From: Isoptericola peretonis
Lineage (GTDB): Bacteria > Actinomycetota > Actinomycetes > Actinomycetales > Cellulomonadaceae
NCBI GenBank assembly: GCA_023241745.1
Contig: JALQCY010000003.1
Coordinates: forward strand, 124,001-188,000
Length of the DNA stretch: 64,000 nucleotides
Direction: 5' to 3'
Shown here in pieces: positions 52,226-61,314 of this stretch (position 1 is the stretch's first letter; each line of letters opens with the position of its first letter). The translations under genes were made by a program, and so were the position numbers. Under the pieces are notes generated by a model. It searched no databases, was not told where the DNA came from, and saw only the letters and a list, made by a program, of their open reading frames with translations.

Positions 52226-53710
52226 TCAGCCCGCCACGAGGTTCTCCACCGTCGCCCGCGCGCCGAGCGTGTGCAGCGAGTCGAGGGCGGCGACATACGC
52301 CTCGACGAACCGCGGCTCGGAGGCCAGGTCGCCGAAGAGCTCCTCGTCGCGCACGAACGCGAGCGGGTCGTCGTGGTTCCGCGCCGCGGCGGCCCGGAGG
52401 CGGTCGGCGAGGCGGTCGACGACCGTGATGGGCTCGCCCTGCTCGTCGACGCCCTCGTCGTACCGGGCCCAGGCGGCGACGACGGCGGCCGAGCGGTGGA
52501 CCTCGCCGCCGGCCGCGAGGTTCGCCCGGATCACCGGGACGAGCCAACTGGGGATGCGGTCGGACGACTCGGCGCACAGCCGGGCCAGGGTGTCGCGCAC
52601 GTGCGGGTTGGCGAACCGCTCGATCAGGGTGGCCTGGTACTCCTCGAGGCCGACCCCGGGCACGGGCATCAGCGTCGGGGCGCCCTCGCGCGCCATGTAG
52701 TCGCGCAGGAAGCGCACGAACGTCTCGTCGGAGCAGACCTCGTGCGCGTACCGGTAGCCGGCGAGGTAACCGAGGTAGCACAGGGCCTGGTGGCTGGCGT
52801 TGAGCAGGCGCAGCTTCATCAGCTCGTACGGCTCGACGTCGTCGACCAGCTGCGCACCCACCTTCTCGTACGGCGGCCGCCCGGCGGCGAACCGGTCCTC
52901 GACCACCCACTGCGTGAACGGCTCGGCCACGACCGGCCACGCGTCGTCGACCCCGAAGCGCCGGGCCACCATGGCCCGGTCGTCGTCCGTGGTCACCGGG
53001 GTGATGCGGTCGACCATCGAGTCGGGGAACGGCACGTGCTCCTCGATCCAACCGGCGAGCTCGGGGTCCTTGAGCCGCGCGAACGCGGTGAACATGCGGC
53101 GCGCGACGTCGCCGTTGCCCTGGATGTTGTCGCAGCTCTGCACGGTGAGCGGCGGCACCCCCCGGTACCGACGACGGCGCAGCGCCTCGGTGACCAGCCC
53201 GAACGTGGTGGCGGGGACGGCGCCGGGCTCGAGATCGGCGCGCACCGCCGGGTCGTCCGCGTCGAACTCCCCCGTCACCGGGTGGACGTGGTAGCCGCCC
53301 TCCGTGACGGTCAGGGACGCGATCCTGATCTCCGGCGACGCCAGCTTCTCGATGACGGCCTCTGGGTCGTCGGGCGCGAGCAGGAACTCCACGATCGACC
53401 CGATCACCCTGCCCTCGAGCGTCCCGTCCGGGTGCTTGAGCACCAGGGTGTACAGCCCGTCCTGCGACGTCAGCGCGTCGCGCATGCGCGCGTCGTGGGG
53501 CAGCACGCCGACACCGCAGATCGCCCAGTCGAACGCCTCACCGGCGTTCATCAGCCGGTCGAGGTACATCGCCTGGTGGGCACGGTGGAAGCCGCCCACC
53601 CCGAGGTGCACGATGCCCGCGCGCAGGCGGCTGCGGTCGTACTGCGGGACGGCGAGCGGCAGGTCGCCGCCGGCGAGCGACGACACGGTCTCAGCGCTGA
53701 GTGCGGTCAT
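52226..53710 (-). CDS. mtlK: Long-chain mannitol 2-dehydrogenase (polyol dehydrogenase)
   Basis: A 494-residue polyol-specific long-chain dehydrogenase. The NAD motif is GIVHLGVGGFHRAHQAMY; the catalytic Lys-x5-Asn-x2-His is in MKLRLLNASHQALCYLG. TVTEGGYHVHP, QSCDNIQGNGDV and SMVDRITPVTT are further family blocks. It oxidises D-mannitol to fructose (or arabitol to xylulose) with NAD. ATG 53710. It matches the neighbouring polyol ABC importer and SorC regulator, though YihY and SorC genes lie between and it sits downstream of the VanZ-type gene. Confidence 0.95.
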   Translation of the reverse strand: MTALSAETVSSLAGGDLPLAVPQYDRSRLRAGIVHLGVGGFHRAHQAMYLDRLMNAGEAFDWAICGVGVLPHDARMRDALTSQDGLYTLVLKHPDGTLEGRVIGSIVEFLLAPDDPEAVIEKLASPEIRIASLTVTEGGYHVHPVTGEFDADDPAVRADLEPGAVPATTFGLVTEALRRRRYRGVPPLTVQSCDNIQGNGDVARRMFTAFARLKDPELAGWIEEHVPFPDSMVDRITPVTTDDDRAMVARRFGVDDAWPVVAEPFTQWVVEDRFAAGRPPYEKVGAQLVDDVEPYELMKLRLLNASHQALCYLGYLAGYRYAHEVCSDETFVRFLRDYMAREGAPTLMPVPGVGLEEYQATLIERFANPHVRDTLARLCAESSDRIPSWLVPVIRANLAAGGEVHRSAAVVAAWARYDEGVDEQGEPITVVDRLADRLRAAAARNHDDPLAFVRDEELFGDLASEPRFVEAYVAALDSLHTLGARATVENLVAG

Positions 53711-53742
53711 GCTCTCAACGTAGCAAACGAGCGTCCCTGAGG

Positions 53743-54903
53743 TCACAGATGAGCGGCGCGCGAGCGGTGGCCCACGTCGATGCGGGCGTCGACCAACCGG
53801 GCCCCCGTCACGACGCACGCCAGGCCGCGGCGGTCCGGCGTCGCCAGCACGCCCACCAGAGCAGCCACCGCAACCAGGTTCTGCAGCGCGCCGGCCCACG
53901 CGTTCGACGCGTCGCCGGGCGGCACGGCCTCCACGATCCCCAGCGCCCCGTACAGGCCCAGCAGCACGTAGCCGCGGGCGAGCCGGCGCGCCGGCGAGCC
54001 GCGTCGCAGCACGCCCGCCCCGTCGGGCCAGCGCGGCTCCAGCCACACGGCCCGCTGACCGAGGGACGCCCCCGACCCGAACCACGGCGGCAGCCCGAAG
54101 ACGACGACCGCCGGCAGCACGGTGCCGAGCAGCACGTCCGCCCAGGTGGTGGCCGCCGGCAGATCCCGGCCGGTGGCCAGCAGCCCCACGCGGTAGGCGA
54201 GCTGGAGCGCGGCGCCCAGCGCGTACGCCGCGGCCAGGTCGGTGACCATCCCCAGGAGGCGCCGCCAGGCCGTCACCGGCCGCGGCTCGAGGCGCGCGGT
54301 GGCGAGGTCGCGCGCCTGCGGCATCCAGCGCAGCACGACCGGCGCCACGAGCGCGCCGAGGAGCCCGCCGAGCGTGTTGGTGAGCACGTCGTCGACGTCC
54401 GCCACGCGGTAGGGGCACGGGATGAGGCCGAGGACGCCCGTGTACTGCACCGTCTCGATCGCGACCGACGCGACCAACGCGCTGAGGGTCGACGCCACCA
54501 CGCCCCACCCGAGGTACCGCCGGGCCAGGACGCCCCACGGCACGAAGAGGAGCACGTTGAACGCCACCTGCAGCACCGCCACGCTGCGCAGCGTGGCCAG
54601 GGTGCCGAGGTCCGCCGTCTCCCGGCGGATGTCGTCCAGGGAGTGGAGCGGCGTCAGCTCGGCGCCGGACACGCCGTGCGCCGCACACCACTGCGCCAGG
54701 TCGCCCGACGGCAGCGGCAGCAGCGTGTAGGCGAGCAGCGTCACGACGTACACCGCGAGCGCCGCCGCCCCCAGCACCCGCCGCGCGTCGAGCCGGCCGT
54801 ACCGCCGCTGCTGCACCAGCAGCACGGGGATCAGCACCCCGAGGAAGACCAGCACCCCGAAGCCGACGCCCACCGCGGCGGACCATGTCCATCGATCGAT
54901 CAC
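53743..54903 (-). CDS. VanZ-like membrane protein with C-terminal RDD domain
   Basis: A 386-residue fusion. Residues 1-190 are VanZ-like: VLGAAALAVYVVTLLAYTLLPLP, LQVAFNVLLFVPWGVLARRYLG and VASVAIETVQYTGVLGLIPCPYRVADVDDVLTNTLGGLLGAL, the characteristic QxxxxxxR/DVDDxxxNTxGG block. Residues 200-386 match an RDD domain (LLGMVTDLAAAYALGAALQLAY; GASLGQRAVWLEP). VanZ proteins are linked to glycopeptide tolerance in other bacteria, but most actinobacterial ones are uncharacterised. GTG 54903. Confidence 0.9.
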   Translation of the reverse strand: MIDRWTWSAAVGVGFGVLVFLGVLIPVLLVQQRRYGRLDARRVLGAAALAVYVVTLLAYTLLPLPSGDLAQWCAAHGVSGAELTPLHSLDDIRRETADLGTLATLRSVAVLQVAFNVLLFVPWGVLARRYLGWGVVASTLSALVASVAIETVQYTGVLGLIPCPYRVADVDDVLTNTLGGLLGALVAPVVLRWMPQARDLATARLEPRPVTAWRRLLGMVTDLAAAYALGAALQLAYRVGLLATGRDLPAATTWADVLLGTVLPAVVVFGLPPWFGSGASLGQRAVWLEPRWPDGAGVLRRGSPARRLARGYVLLGLYGALGIVEAVPPGDASNAWAGALQNLVAVAALVGVLATPDRRGLACVVTGARLVDARIDVGHRSRAAHL

Positions 54904-54921
54904 GCCGGCGACCGTATCCGG

Positions 54922-55677
54922 CTAGTCCTGGGTCAGCGCGCGCAGGTCCTCGAGGGTGCCGTCGAACACGTTCATGTCGATGTGCTCCTCCTCGCCCTCG
55001 TAGCCGGGCAGGGTGTCACGGTCGGAGTACTGCCAGAGCTCCCAGTCCCGCCGCGGCACGTCGGGGCTGGAGGCGACGGACCGGATCCACAGCGGGTAAC
55101 GGTCGTAGTCGTCGCCCAGGTAGTCGGCCCGGATCTGCTCGGTCGTGTAGAGGATCGGCGGCACGCCGTAGTGCTCCTCCAGCGTCTCGAGCATCGGGTC
55201 GAGGATCCCCCGCAGCTCGTCGACGGTCGGCGGGCTGGACGCGAACTCCCCGTAGTACTCGACGTCGACCACGGGCGGCAGGGTGCCGCTCTCGGCCGGC
55301 ACGACGTCGATCAGGTGCGCGGCCTGGTCGGCGCCGGGGCTCTCGAAGCTGAGGAAGTGGTAGGCCCCGACCAGCAGGTCGGTCTCGCGGGCGCCGGCCC
55401 AGTTGGCGGCGAACCGCTCGTCCTCGTGCCCGGAGCCCTCCGTGGCCTTGACGAACGCGAAGTCGAGGTCCTGCGCCGCGAGCACCGGCCAGTCGATCTC
55501 TCCCTGGTAGGCGGAGACGTCGACGCCGCGCACGGCGTACCGGTCGGCCGCGAGCCGGTTGGGCCAGAGCACCCCGTTCCACACCAGGGCCGCCAGCACC
55601 GCGAGCAGCACCACGACGGCACCGCCGGCACCCAGCACCCACCGCAGCCGGCGCCTGCCGGTCCCCCCGTCGCTCAC
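54922..55677 (-). CDS. GH25 lysozyme (peptidoglycan muramidase)
   Basis: A 251-residue protein with an N-terminal anchor helix (VLGAGGAVVVLLAVLAALVW, about 12-34) and a GH25 barrel: YAVRGVDVSAYQGEIDWPVLAAQDLDFAFVKATEGSG with the first catalytic Asp, VVDVEYYGEF with the Glu acid, then LYTTEQIRADYLG and ELWQYSDRDTLPGYEGEEEHIDMNVFDG. It cuts the beta-1,4 MurNAc-GlcNAc bond in cell walls, probably as a membrane-tethered enzyme. GTG 55677 with GGAGGATCGG. It precedes the VanZ-RDD gene (18-base gap), so both may form an envelope operon. Confidence 0.95.
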   Translation of the reverse strand: MSDGGTGRRRLRWVLGAGGAVVVLLAVLAALVWNGVLWPNRLAADRYAVRGVDVSAYQGEIDWPVLAAQDLDFAFVKATEGSGHEDERFAANWAGARETDLLVGAYHFLSFESPGADQAAHLIDVVPAESGTLPPVVDVEYYGEFASSPPTVDELRGILDPMLETLEEHYGVPPILYTTEQIRADYLGDDYDRYPLWIRSVASSPDVPRRDWELWQYSDRDTLPGYEGEEEHIDMNVFDGTLEDLRALTQD

Positions 55678-55786
55678 CCGCCGATCCTCCCGGATCGGCC
55701 CGCGCCGAGCCAGTCCCGCCGTTCCGGACGGCGCGCGCCCGGGCCCGGTCCACGGGATGATGCGCCTACCCGAGGCGAGGAGAGCC

Positions 55787-57913
55787 ATGCCCGACGCCGG
55801 TGACGACACGGCTGCGCCCCTTCCCTCTGCCCCGAGGCCGTCTTCCCGACTCGTCCGGACGGCCGCGCGGGTGCCGTTCACCCTCGGCGTCGTCGGGGCG
55901 ATGCTCGTGCTCGGCACCGTGACCGGGGCACTGTGGTCACCGTTCGAGGACCACCCCTGGTTCGAGGCCGTGGCATTCGGCGCCCCGGCGTTCGCCGAGG
56001 GCCGCTGGTGGACGCCCGTCACCGGCTCGCTCTTCGCCCTCGAGCCGTGGGAGTACCTGCCCGTCGCAGGGGTCTTCCTCCTGCTCGTCGGCTGGGCGGA
56101 GTACCGGCTCGGGACTCGGCGCGCGGCCGTCGTGGCCGTCACCTGCCAGCTCGTCGGCGTCGTCGGGACGGCCGGCGGGCTCGCCCTCCTCGCCCGGACC
56201 GGGTGGGCCTGGGCGGAGCGCCTGGCGGGTGTGCTCGACGTGGGCTTCAGCGCCGGTGTCGTCGGGGCGGCGACCGTCGCCGCGCTGAGTGTCGCGCCGC
56301 CCTGGCGGTTCCGGCTGAGCGCCCTGGTGAGCGTCTACGTCCTGGTCGCCCTCGTGGCCTGGGGCGGCATCGCCGACGTCGAGCACGTCGTCGGCTGGGT
56401 GGCCGGCCTCGTGATCGCCCGCACGGTGCTGGGTGCGAGGCTGGGCCGCCGTACCCGCGCCGGACGCGTCCAGCGGGACCGGGGCACGGCAGCCGGGTAC
56501 TTCGCGGTCTCGGCGTTGCTCGTGGTGCTCACGAGCTTTGCTGCCGGGCCCGCGGCCGGCCCGCTCGGCACGATGACGCGCGACGACTGGCCCACCGGAG
56601 TGGTCGCCGTGACCGTCGACCTGGTGCTGGCCGTAGGCCTCCTGCGAGGGCGCCGCTCCTGGTGGCGGGTGGCGGTGGTCCTCACGGTGCTCGGTGTCCT
56701 GGCCGAGGCGTTGCTCGCCGTCACCGCCGCGACGGTGGACCGCGGCGACCTGCCCCTGTACGTGCTCATGCTGCTGCTCGACGGCGGGGCGCTGGCCCTG
56801 CTGCTCGTGCGCCGGGCGTCGTTCCGCGCCCGCCGGCACGCGCGCCCCTCGGCCGGCCGCCGCCTCGACCGGGACGACGCACGGTCGACGCTGCGCCGGC
56901 TCGGCGCAGGCCAACGACTGGCCTGGATGACGACCTGGGACGGCAGCGAGCGCTGGGCACCCGAGGGCCAGGAAGGGTACGTCGCCTACCAGGCGCACGC
57001 CGGCGTCGCCGTGGCGCTCACCGACCCGGTCGGCGCCGGGCCCGAGGGCCGCGCGGAGCTGGTCGACGCCTTCGTCGCCGCGACGACGGCCGCCGGGGCG
57101 GGTTCGTGCTTCTTCTCCGCGAGCGAGGAGGTCGCGGCGATCGGACGAGAACGCGGCTGGACGCTCGTCCCCGTGGCCCAGGAGGCCGTGATCGACCTGG
57201 CGGCGCTGGAGTTCCGGGGCAAGAAGTGGCAGGACGTGCGCACGGCGCTCAACCAGGCTGCGAAGCAGGGCGTCGGGCACCGGCTGGTGCGGCTGGCGGA
57301 GGAGCCTCCCGAAACGCTCGCGCAGGTGAGGGCCATCTCTGAGGCCTGGCTCGGGGACAGCGACCTCCCGGAGATGGCGTTCACGCTCGGCGGGGTGCGG
57401 GAGGCTCTCGACCCGGAGGTGCGGGTGGGGCTCGCCGTGGACGACGAGGGCCGGGTGCACGGGGTGACGAGCTGGCTGCCCGTGCATGCTCCGGGCGGTC
57501 AGGTGGTGGGGTGGACGCTCGACGTCATGCGGCGCGCCCCCGACTCGTTCCGCTACACGATGGAGCTGCTCATCGCCTCGGCGCTCACCGCGTTCCGCGA
57601 GGAGGGAGCCCTGGAGGCCTCGCTGTCCGGCAGCCCTCTCGCGCACGGCGACCAGCCGTCCCCCGGGGGCCTCGACGCCGTCCTCGACAGGCTCGCGGAG
57701 CGGCTCGAGCCGCTGTACGGGTTCGAGTCGCTGCACCGCTTCAAGATGAAGTTCCAGCCACGGAACGTGCCGCTCTATCTCGTGGTGACCGAGCCCGCGA
57801 CCCTCCCGCTCGTCGGCCTCGCCCTCGTGCGGTGCTACCTGCCCGACGTGCACGCGCGCGAGCTCGTGGCGGCGGCGCGGTCGTCCCGCGGGTCACGCGG
57901 GTCAGACGGCTGA
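55787..57913 (+). CDS. Rhomboid-like / DUF2156 phosphatidylglycerol lysyltransferase fusion
   Basis: A 708-residue fusion. Residues about 25-220 have six helices and rhomboid signatures: GRWWTPVTGSLFALEPWEYLPV, catalytic-type Ser155 in DVGFSAGVVGAATVA and His200 in ADVEHVVGWVAGLV. More helices follow to about 360. Residues 380-700 are the DUF2156 (MprF C-terminal) domain: RRLGAGQRLAWMTTWDGSERW, GVAVALTDPVGAGPEG, VDAFVAATTAAGAGSCFFSASEE, KKWQDVRTALNQAAKQGVGHRLV and GFESLHRFKMKFQPRNVPLYLV. The C-terminal part would transfer an aminoacyl group to lipid or modify surface molecules. ATG 55787, GAGGAG. Overlaps the MMPL gene end by 12 bases. Confidence 0.92.
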   Translation: MPDAGDDTAAPLPSAPRPSSRLVRTAARVPFTLGVVGAMLVLGTVTGALWSPFEDHPWFEAVAFGAPAFAEGRWWTPVTGSLFALEPWEYLPVAGVFLLLVGWAEYRLGTRRAAVVAVTCQLVGVVGTAGGLALLARTGWAWAERLAGVLDVGFSAGVVGAATVAALSVAPPWRFRLSALVSVYVLVALVAWGGIADVEHVVGWVAGLVIARTVLGARLGRRTRAGRVQRDRGTAAGYFAVSALLVVLTSFAAGPAAGPLGTMTRDDWPTGVVAVTVDLVLAVGLLRGRRSWWRVAVVLTVLGVLAEALLAVTAATVDRGDLPLYVLMLLLDGGALALLLVRRASFRARRHARPSAGRRLDRDDARSTLRRLGAGQRLAWMTTWDGSERWAPEGQEGYVAYQAHAGVAVALTDPVGAGPEGRAELVDAFVAATTAAGAGSCFFSASEEVAAIGRERGWTLVPVAQEAVIDLAALEFRGKKWQDVRTALNQAAKQGVGHRLVRLAEEPPETLAQVRAISEAWLGDSDLPEMAFTLGGVREALDPEVRVGLAVDDEGRVHGVTSWLPVHAPGGQVVGWTLDVMRRAPDSFRYTMELLIASALTAFREEGALEASLSGSPLAHGDQPSPGGLDAVLDRLAERLEPLYGFESLHRFKMKFQPRNVPLYLVVTEPATLPLVGLALVRCYLPDVHARELVAAARSSRGSRGSDG

Positions 57914-60565
57914 ACCTGCCTCCGCCGCCACCGCAGCCCTACCCTCACCGCCGTCGGCGTGCGGGTGCCGGCGCTCGAGCGCCGACCCCTCGACGTCGAC
58001 GTTCGGCAGGAGCCTGTCCAGCCAGCGCGGCAGCCACCACGCGGCGTCGCCGAGCAGGTGCATGAGCGCCGGCACCACGAGCATCCGCACGACGAACGCG
58101 TCGACGAGCACGCCGAACGCGAGGGCGAAGCCGATGGGCCGGATCATCGCGGACTCCGAGAACACGAACCCGCCGAACACGGAGATCATGATGATCGCGG
58201 CGGCGGTGACCACGGAGCGCCCGGCGCGGAAGCCCTGGACGACCGCCACGCGGGCCGGCGCGCCGTGCGCGTACGCCTCCCGCATGCCCGACCCGAGGAA
58301 CAGCATGTAGTCCATCGCGAGCCCGAAGAGCACGCCCACCAGGATCGTCGGGAGGAAGTTGAGGATGGGCCCCGGGTTGTCCACGCCGAAGACGCCGGAC
58401 AGCCAGCCCCACTGGTAGATGGCGACCACGCCGCCGAGGGCGGCGAAGTACGACAGCACGAACCCGAGCGTCGCGATGACGGGCACGAGGAGCGACCGGA
58501 ACACGACGACGAGGATGATCAGCGACAGCCCGATCACGACGCCGAGGTAGAGCGGCAGGGCGTCGGACAGCTTCTGCGAGATGTCGATGTTGCCCGTCGC
58601 GGCGCCCGCGACCCCCAGCTCCACGTCGCCCGTGACGGCGGCGTCGCCGGTGCCCTGGGCGTCGATCGTCAGGGGCGAGAGGTCGCGCAGGGTGTGCACG
58701 AGCTGTTCGGTCGACGCGCTCGTCGGCCCGTCCGCCGGGATCACCTGGAAGGCGATGGTCCAGCCGTCCTCCGCCGTCGCGGCGGGTGCGACCGCCACGA
58801 CGTCGTCGACGTCGGCGAGCTGCTCGGCGACGGCCAGCTGGGCCGCCACCTCGCTGTCGGCCGTGGACGCCTCCGGCAGGTTCGCCACGACGAGCAGCGG
58901 CCCGTTCACGCCCGGGCCGAACTCGTCGGCGACGGTCGTGTACGCCTGGTGCTGGGTGGACTCCGGTGACTCGGACGAGCCGTCGGGCAGGTTGATCCGC
59001 AGGTCCGTGGCCGGGATCGCCACGACCCCGAGCACGGCGACGCCGAGGAGCACGCGCCCCACGGCGACGAGGGTCGACATCGGCCTGACGGGCCTGGTGG
59101 CCTTCGCCGGCCGCGCCTCGGCGGACTCGTCGCCCGACGCGGGGCGGGTCGCGGCCAGCACCGCCCGCTCCTTGCGGCTGAGGATCCGCAGGCCCAGGCC
59201 GGACAGCAGCGCGGGGGTGAGGGTCACCGCGACGAGCACGGCGATCGCCACGCTCGCGGCGCCGACGGTGCCCATGAGGCCGAGGAAGGGGATGCCGGTG
59301 ACGTTGAGCGCGAGCAGCGCGATGACGACGGTGGTGCCCGCGAACACGACGGCGTTGCCGGAGGTGCCGTTCGCCAGCGCGACGGACTCCCGCACGTCGT
59401 AGCCGTCCTTGAGCTGGTGCCGGTGCCGGTTGACGATGAACAGGGCGTAGTCGATGCCCACCGCGAGTCCGAGCATGAGGCCGAGCACCGGCGTCACCGA
59501 CGACATCTGCACCATGCCGGAGAAGGCGAGCGAGCCCATCGCCGCGACGCCGACCCCCACGAGGGCCGTGACCAGCGGCAGGCCGGCGCCGATGAGGGTG
59601 CCGAGCATCACGACGAGGACGATCGCGGCCACGACGAGGCCGACGACCTCGCCCGGCCCGACCAGGGCGGGCGTCTCCATGGCGAGGTCCGAGCCGAAGT
59701 CCACCTGGACGCCGTCGACGTCCGCGACGCCGGCCTCGACCGCGCCGATGACGGCGTCCTTGGTCTCCTGCGTGATGTCGTACTGGTCGGCGGTGAAGAC
59801 GATGTTCGCGACCGCGGCCGACCCGTCCTCAGACACGGTGCGGATCCCGGAGGCCAGGTCCATGAGCTGCTGACCCTGCTCGAGCTGGGCGGCCTGCTCG
59901 TCGAGCTCGGCGGCGCCGTCCTCGAGCTCGGCGGACTTCTCGTCGAGCGTGTCCTGCTGCGCGTCGAGCTCGGCGAGCCCGGCGTCGAGCTGGTCCTGCT
60001 GGGCATCGAGCTGCGGGGCGGCGTACGCGGCCTGGCCCGCGGCCTCGGCCTGGGCGCGGGCGTCGTCGAGCTGCTCCTGCCCCGCCTCGAGCTCGGCGCG
60101 GGCGGCGTCGAGCTGTTCCTGGCCGTCGGCCAGCTGCTGCCGGCCGTCCTCGAGCTGCTCGCGGCCGTCGGCGAGCTGCTTCTCGCCGTCGGCGAGCTGG
60201 TCCGCCTGGTCGGCGCGGTCCGCCTCGGTGGCGAACGGGTCGACGACGGCCTCGACGCCGTCCACCTCCTGGAGGTCGGCCAGCACTGCCCCGAGGTCCT
60301 GCTCCTGCGTCGTGGTGAACGCCTCGCCGTCCGAGGTGCTCAGGACGACGGTGCCGGTGCCGCCCGCCGCGTCCGGCAGCTCGTCCGCGAGCTGGTCGGT
60401 GACCTCCTGCGTCGGCGTGCCGGGGATGGAGAAGCTGTCGCTCAGCGTGCCCGCCCCGACGGCGTAGCCGACGCCGGCGATCGCGAGCACGGCGACCCAC
60501 GCGGCGATGACGGTCTTGACGCGTCGGGACGCGCCCCGTCCGAGGCGGTAGAGGAGCTCAGCCAT
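57902..60565 (-). CDS. MMPL/RND-family exporter with long coiled-coil insert
   Basis: An 887-residue MMPL-type RND transporter with 11-12 helices, for example VKTVIAAWVAVLAIAGVGYAVG, VVGLVVAAIVLVVMLGTLIGAGLPLVTALVGVGVAAMG, LGLMLGLAVGIDYALFIVNRHRHQL and ILVGVLFGLAMDYMLFLGSGMREAYAHG (the two GxxxDY motifs). Between helices 1 and 2 the periplasmic loop holds a Gln/Leu/Ala-rich heptad repeat from about 115 to 235 (QLADGEKQLADGREQLEDGR and similar), predicted as a long coiled coil. It is expressed with the upstream TetR gene (8-base overlap). Likely exports lipids or drugs. Confidence 0.94.
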   Translation of the reverse strand: MAELLYRLGRGASRRVKTVIAAWVAVLAIAGVGYAVGAGTLSDSFSIPGTPTQEVTDQLADELPDAAGGTGTVVLSTSDGEAFTTTQEQDLGAVLADLQEVDGVEAVVDPFATEADRADQADQLADGEKQLADGREQLEDGRQQLADGQEQLDAARAELEAGQEQLDDARAQAEAAGQAAYAAPQLDAQQDQLDAGLAELDAQQDTLDEKSAELEDGAAELDEQAAQLEQGQQLMDLASGIRTVSEDGSAAVANIVFTADQYDITQETKDAVIGAVEAGVADVDGVQVDFGSDLAMETPALVGPGEVVGLVVAAIVLVVMLGTLIGAGLPLVTALVGVGVAAMGSLAFSGMVQMSSVTPVLGLMLGLAVGIDYALFIVNRHRHQLKDGYDVRESVALANGTSGNAVVFAGTTVVIALLALNVTGIPFLGLMGTVGAASVAIAVLVAVTLTPALLSGLGLRILSRKERAVLAATRPASGDESAEARPAKATRPVRPMSTLVAVGRVLLGVAVLGVVAIPATDLRINLPDGSSESPESTQHQAYTTVADEFGPGVNGPLLVVANLPEASTADSEVAAQLAVAEQLADVDDVVAVAPAATAEDGWTIAFQVIPADGPTSASTEQLVHTLRDLSPLTIDAQGTGDAAVTGDVELGVAGAATGNIDISQKLSDALPLYLGVVIGLSLIILVVVFRSLLVPVIATLGFVLSYFAALGGVVAIYQWGWLSGVFGVDNPGPILNFLPTILVGVLFGLAMDYMLFLGSGMREAYAHGAPARVAVVQGFRAGRSVVTAAAIIMISVFGGFVFSESAMIRPIGFALAFGVLVDAFVVRMLVVPALMHLLGDAAWWLPRWLDRLLPNVDVEGSALERRHPHADGGEGRAAVAAEAGSAV

Positions 60566-61244
60566 GGTGTCCTTCCGAGGGGCGGGCGGAGGTGCCCGGT
60601 GAGAGGTGGTCGAGCAGGTCGGTCCACAGGCGGCGGGACGCGGCGTCGGTGGCCGCCCCCGTGCGCGCGTACCAGTGCCGGTGCAGCACGACGAGGCTGC
60701 TCATCGCCTGGGCGACCAGGAGGTCGACGTCGAGGCGGCCCAGCCGCGGATGGCGGCTCACGAGGTCGGCGGCGAGGTCCTCGCTGACGTCCGAGAGCGA
60801 CCGGAGCAGGAGCATCGCCTGGTGCGGCGGCACCTCGGTGACGTCGTCGGGCGCTCCCTGCAGCCCGAGGCCGCGCGTGAGGGAGGCCATCGGGCCCACG
60901 AGGTCCGCGCGGTGCAAAGCCCCGACGAGGTCGGCGAGCGCGGCGGCACGCGGGTCCCCCGCGGGGCCGGCCGCGGGCTGCGGGTCGACGGCCGGCAGCG
61001 CCTCTCGCACGGCGCCGAAGATCTCCGCGCCGACCGCAGCCACCACGTCGTCGAGGGACGCGAAGTGGTTGAAGACGGTGCGTCGCGAGACGCCCGCGCG
61101 AGCCGCCAGGTCCTCGACGGAGAAGGCGATGCCGGCGGTCTCGTGCATGAGGCCGGTGGCGGCGTCGACGATGTTCCGGCGGGTGCGGGCCTTGAGCGCG
61201 GCGCGCCGATCGGCACGAGGTTCCGCGGGCAGGTCGACGGGCAT
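60558..61244 (-). CDS. TetR-family regulator of the MMPL exporter
   Basis: A 228-residue TetR protein. The HTH (RRAALKARTRRNIVDAATGLMHETAGIAFSVEDLAARAGVSRRTVFNHFASLDDVVAAV, about 12-70) is followed by a helical ligand domain. ATG 61244. A 33-bp palindrome lies 14 bases upstream, and its stop overlaps the MMPL start by eight bases. An autoregulated exporter switch is the simplest reading. Confidence 0.94.
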   Translation of the reverse strand: MPVDLPAEPRADRRAALKARTRRNIVDAATGLMHETAGIAFSVEDLAARAGVSRRTVFNHFASLDDVVAAVGAEIFGAVREALPAVDPQPAAGPAGDPRAAALADLVGALHRADLVGPMASLTRGLGLQGAPDDVTEVPPHQAMLLLRSLSDVSEDLAADLVSRHPRLGRLDVDLLVAQAMSSLVVLHRHWYARTGAATDAASRRLWTDLLDHLSPGTSARPSEGHHG

Positions 61245-61257
61245 GCCACGAGCCTAG

Positions 61258-61290
61258 GCCAGGTCGCTGCACTCAGTGCAACGACCTGGC
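61258..61290. promoter_or_regulatory. 33-bp nested palindrome: TetR operator and likely terminator of the ABC operon
   Basis: GCCAGGTCG (61258-61266) pairs with CGACCTGGC (61282-61290); inside, TGCACT-C-AGTGCA (61268-61280) is a perfect palindrome like known TetR operators. The outer part doubles as a hairpin just beyond the stop (61315) of the incoming ABC permease operon. Confidence 0.8.
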
Positions 61291-61314
61291 TGTGACCCTG
61301 GTCGCCCTACGGCG

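Noticed and set aside
60558..60565. Frameshift at the TetR/MMPL junction
   Set aside because: The 8-base overlap with a clear ATG and full-length proteins on both sides is ordinary translational coupling.
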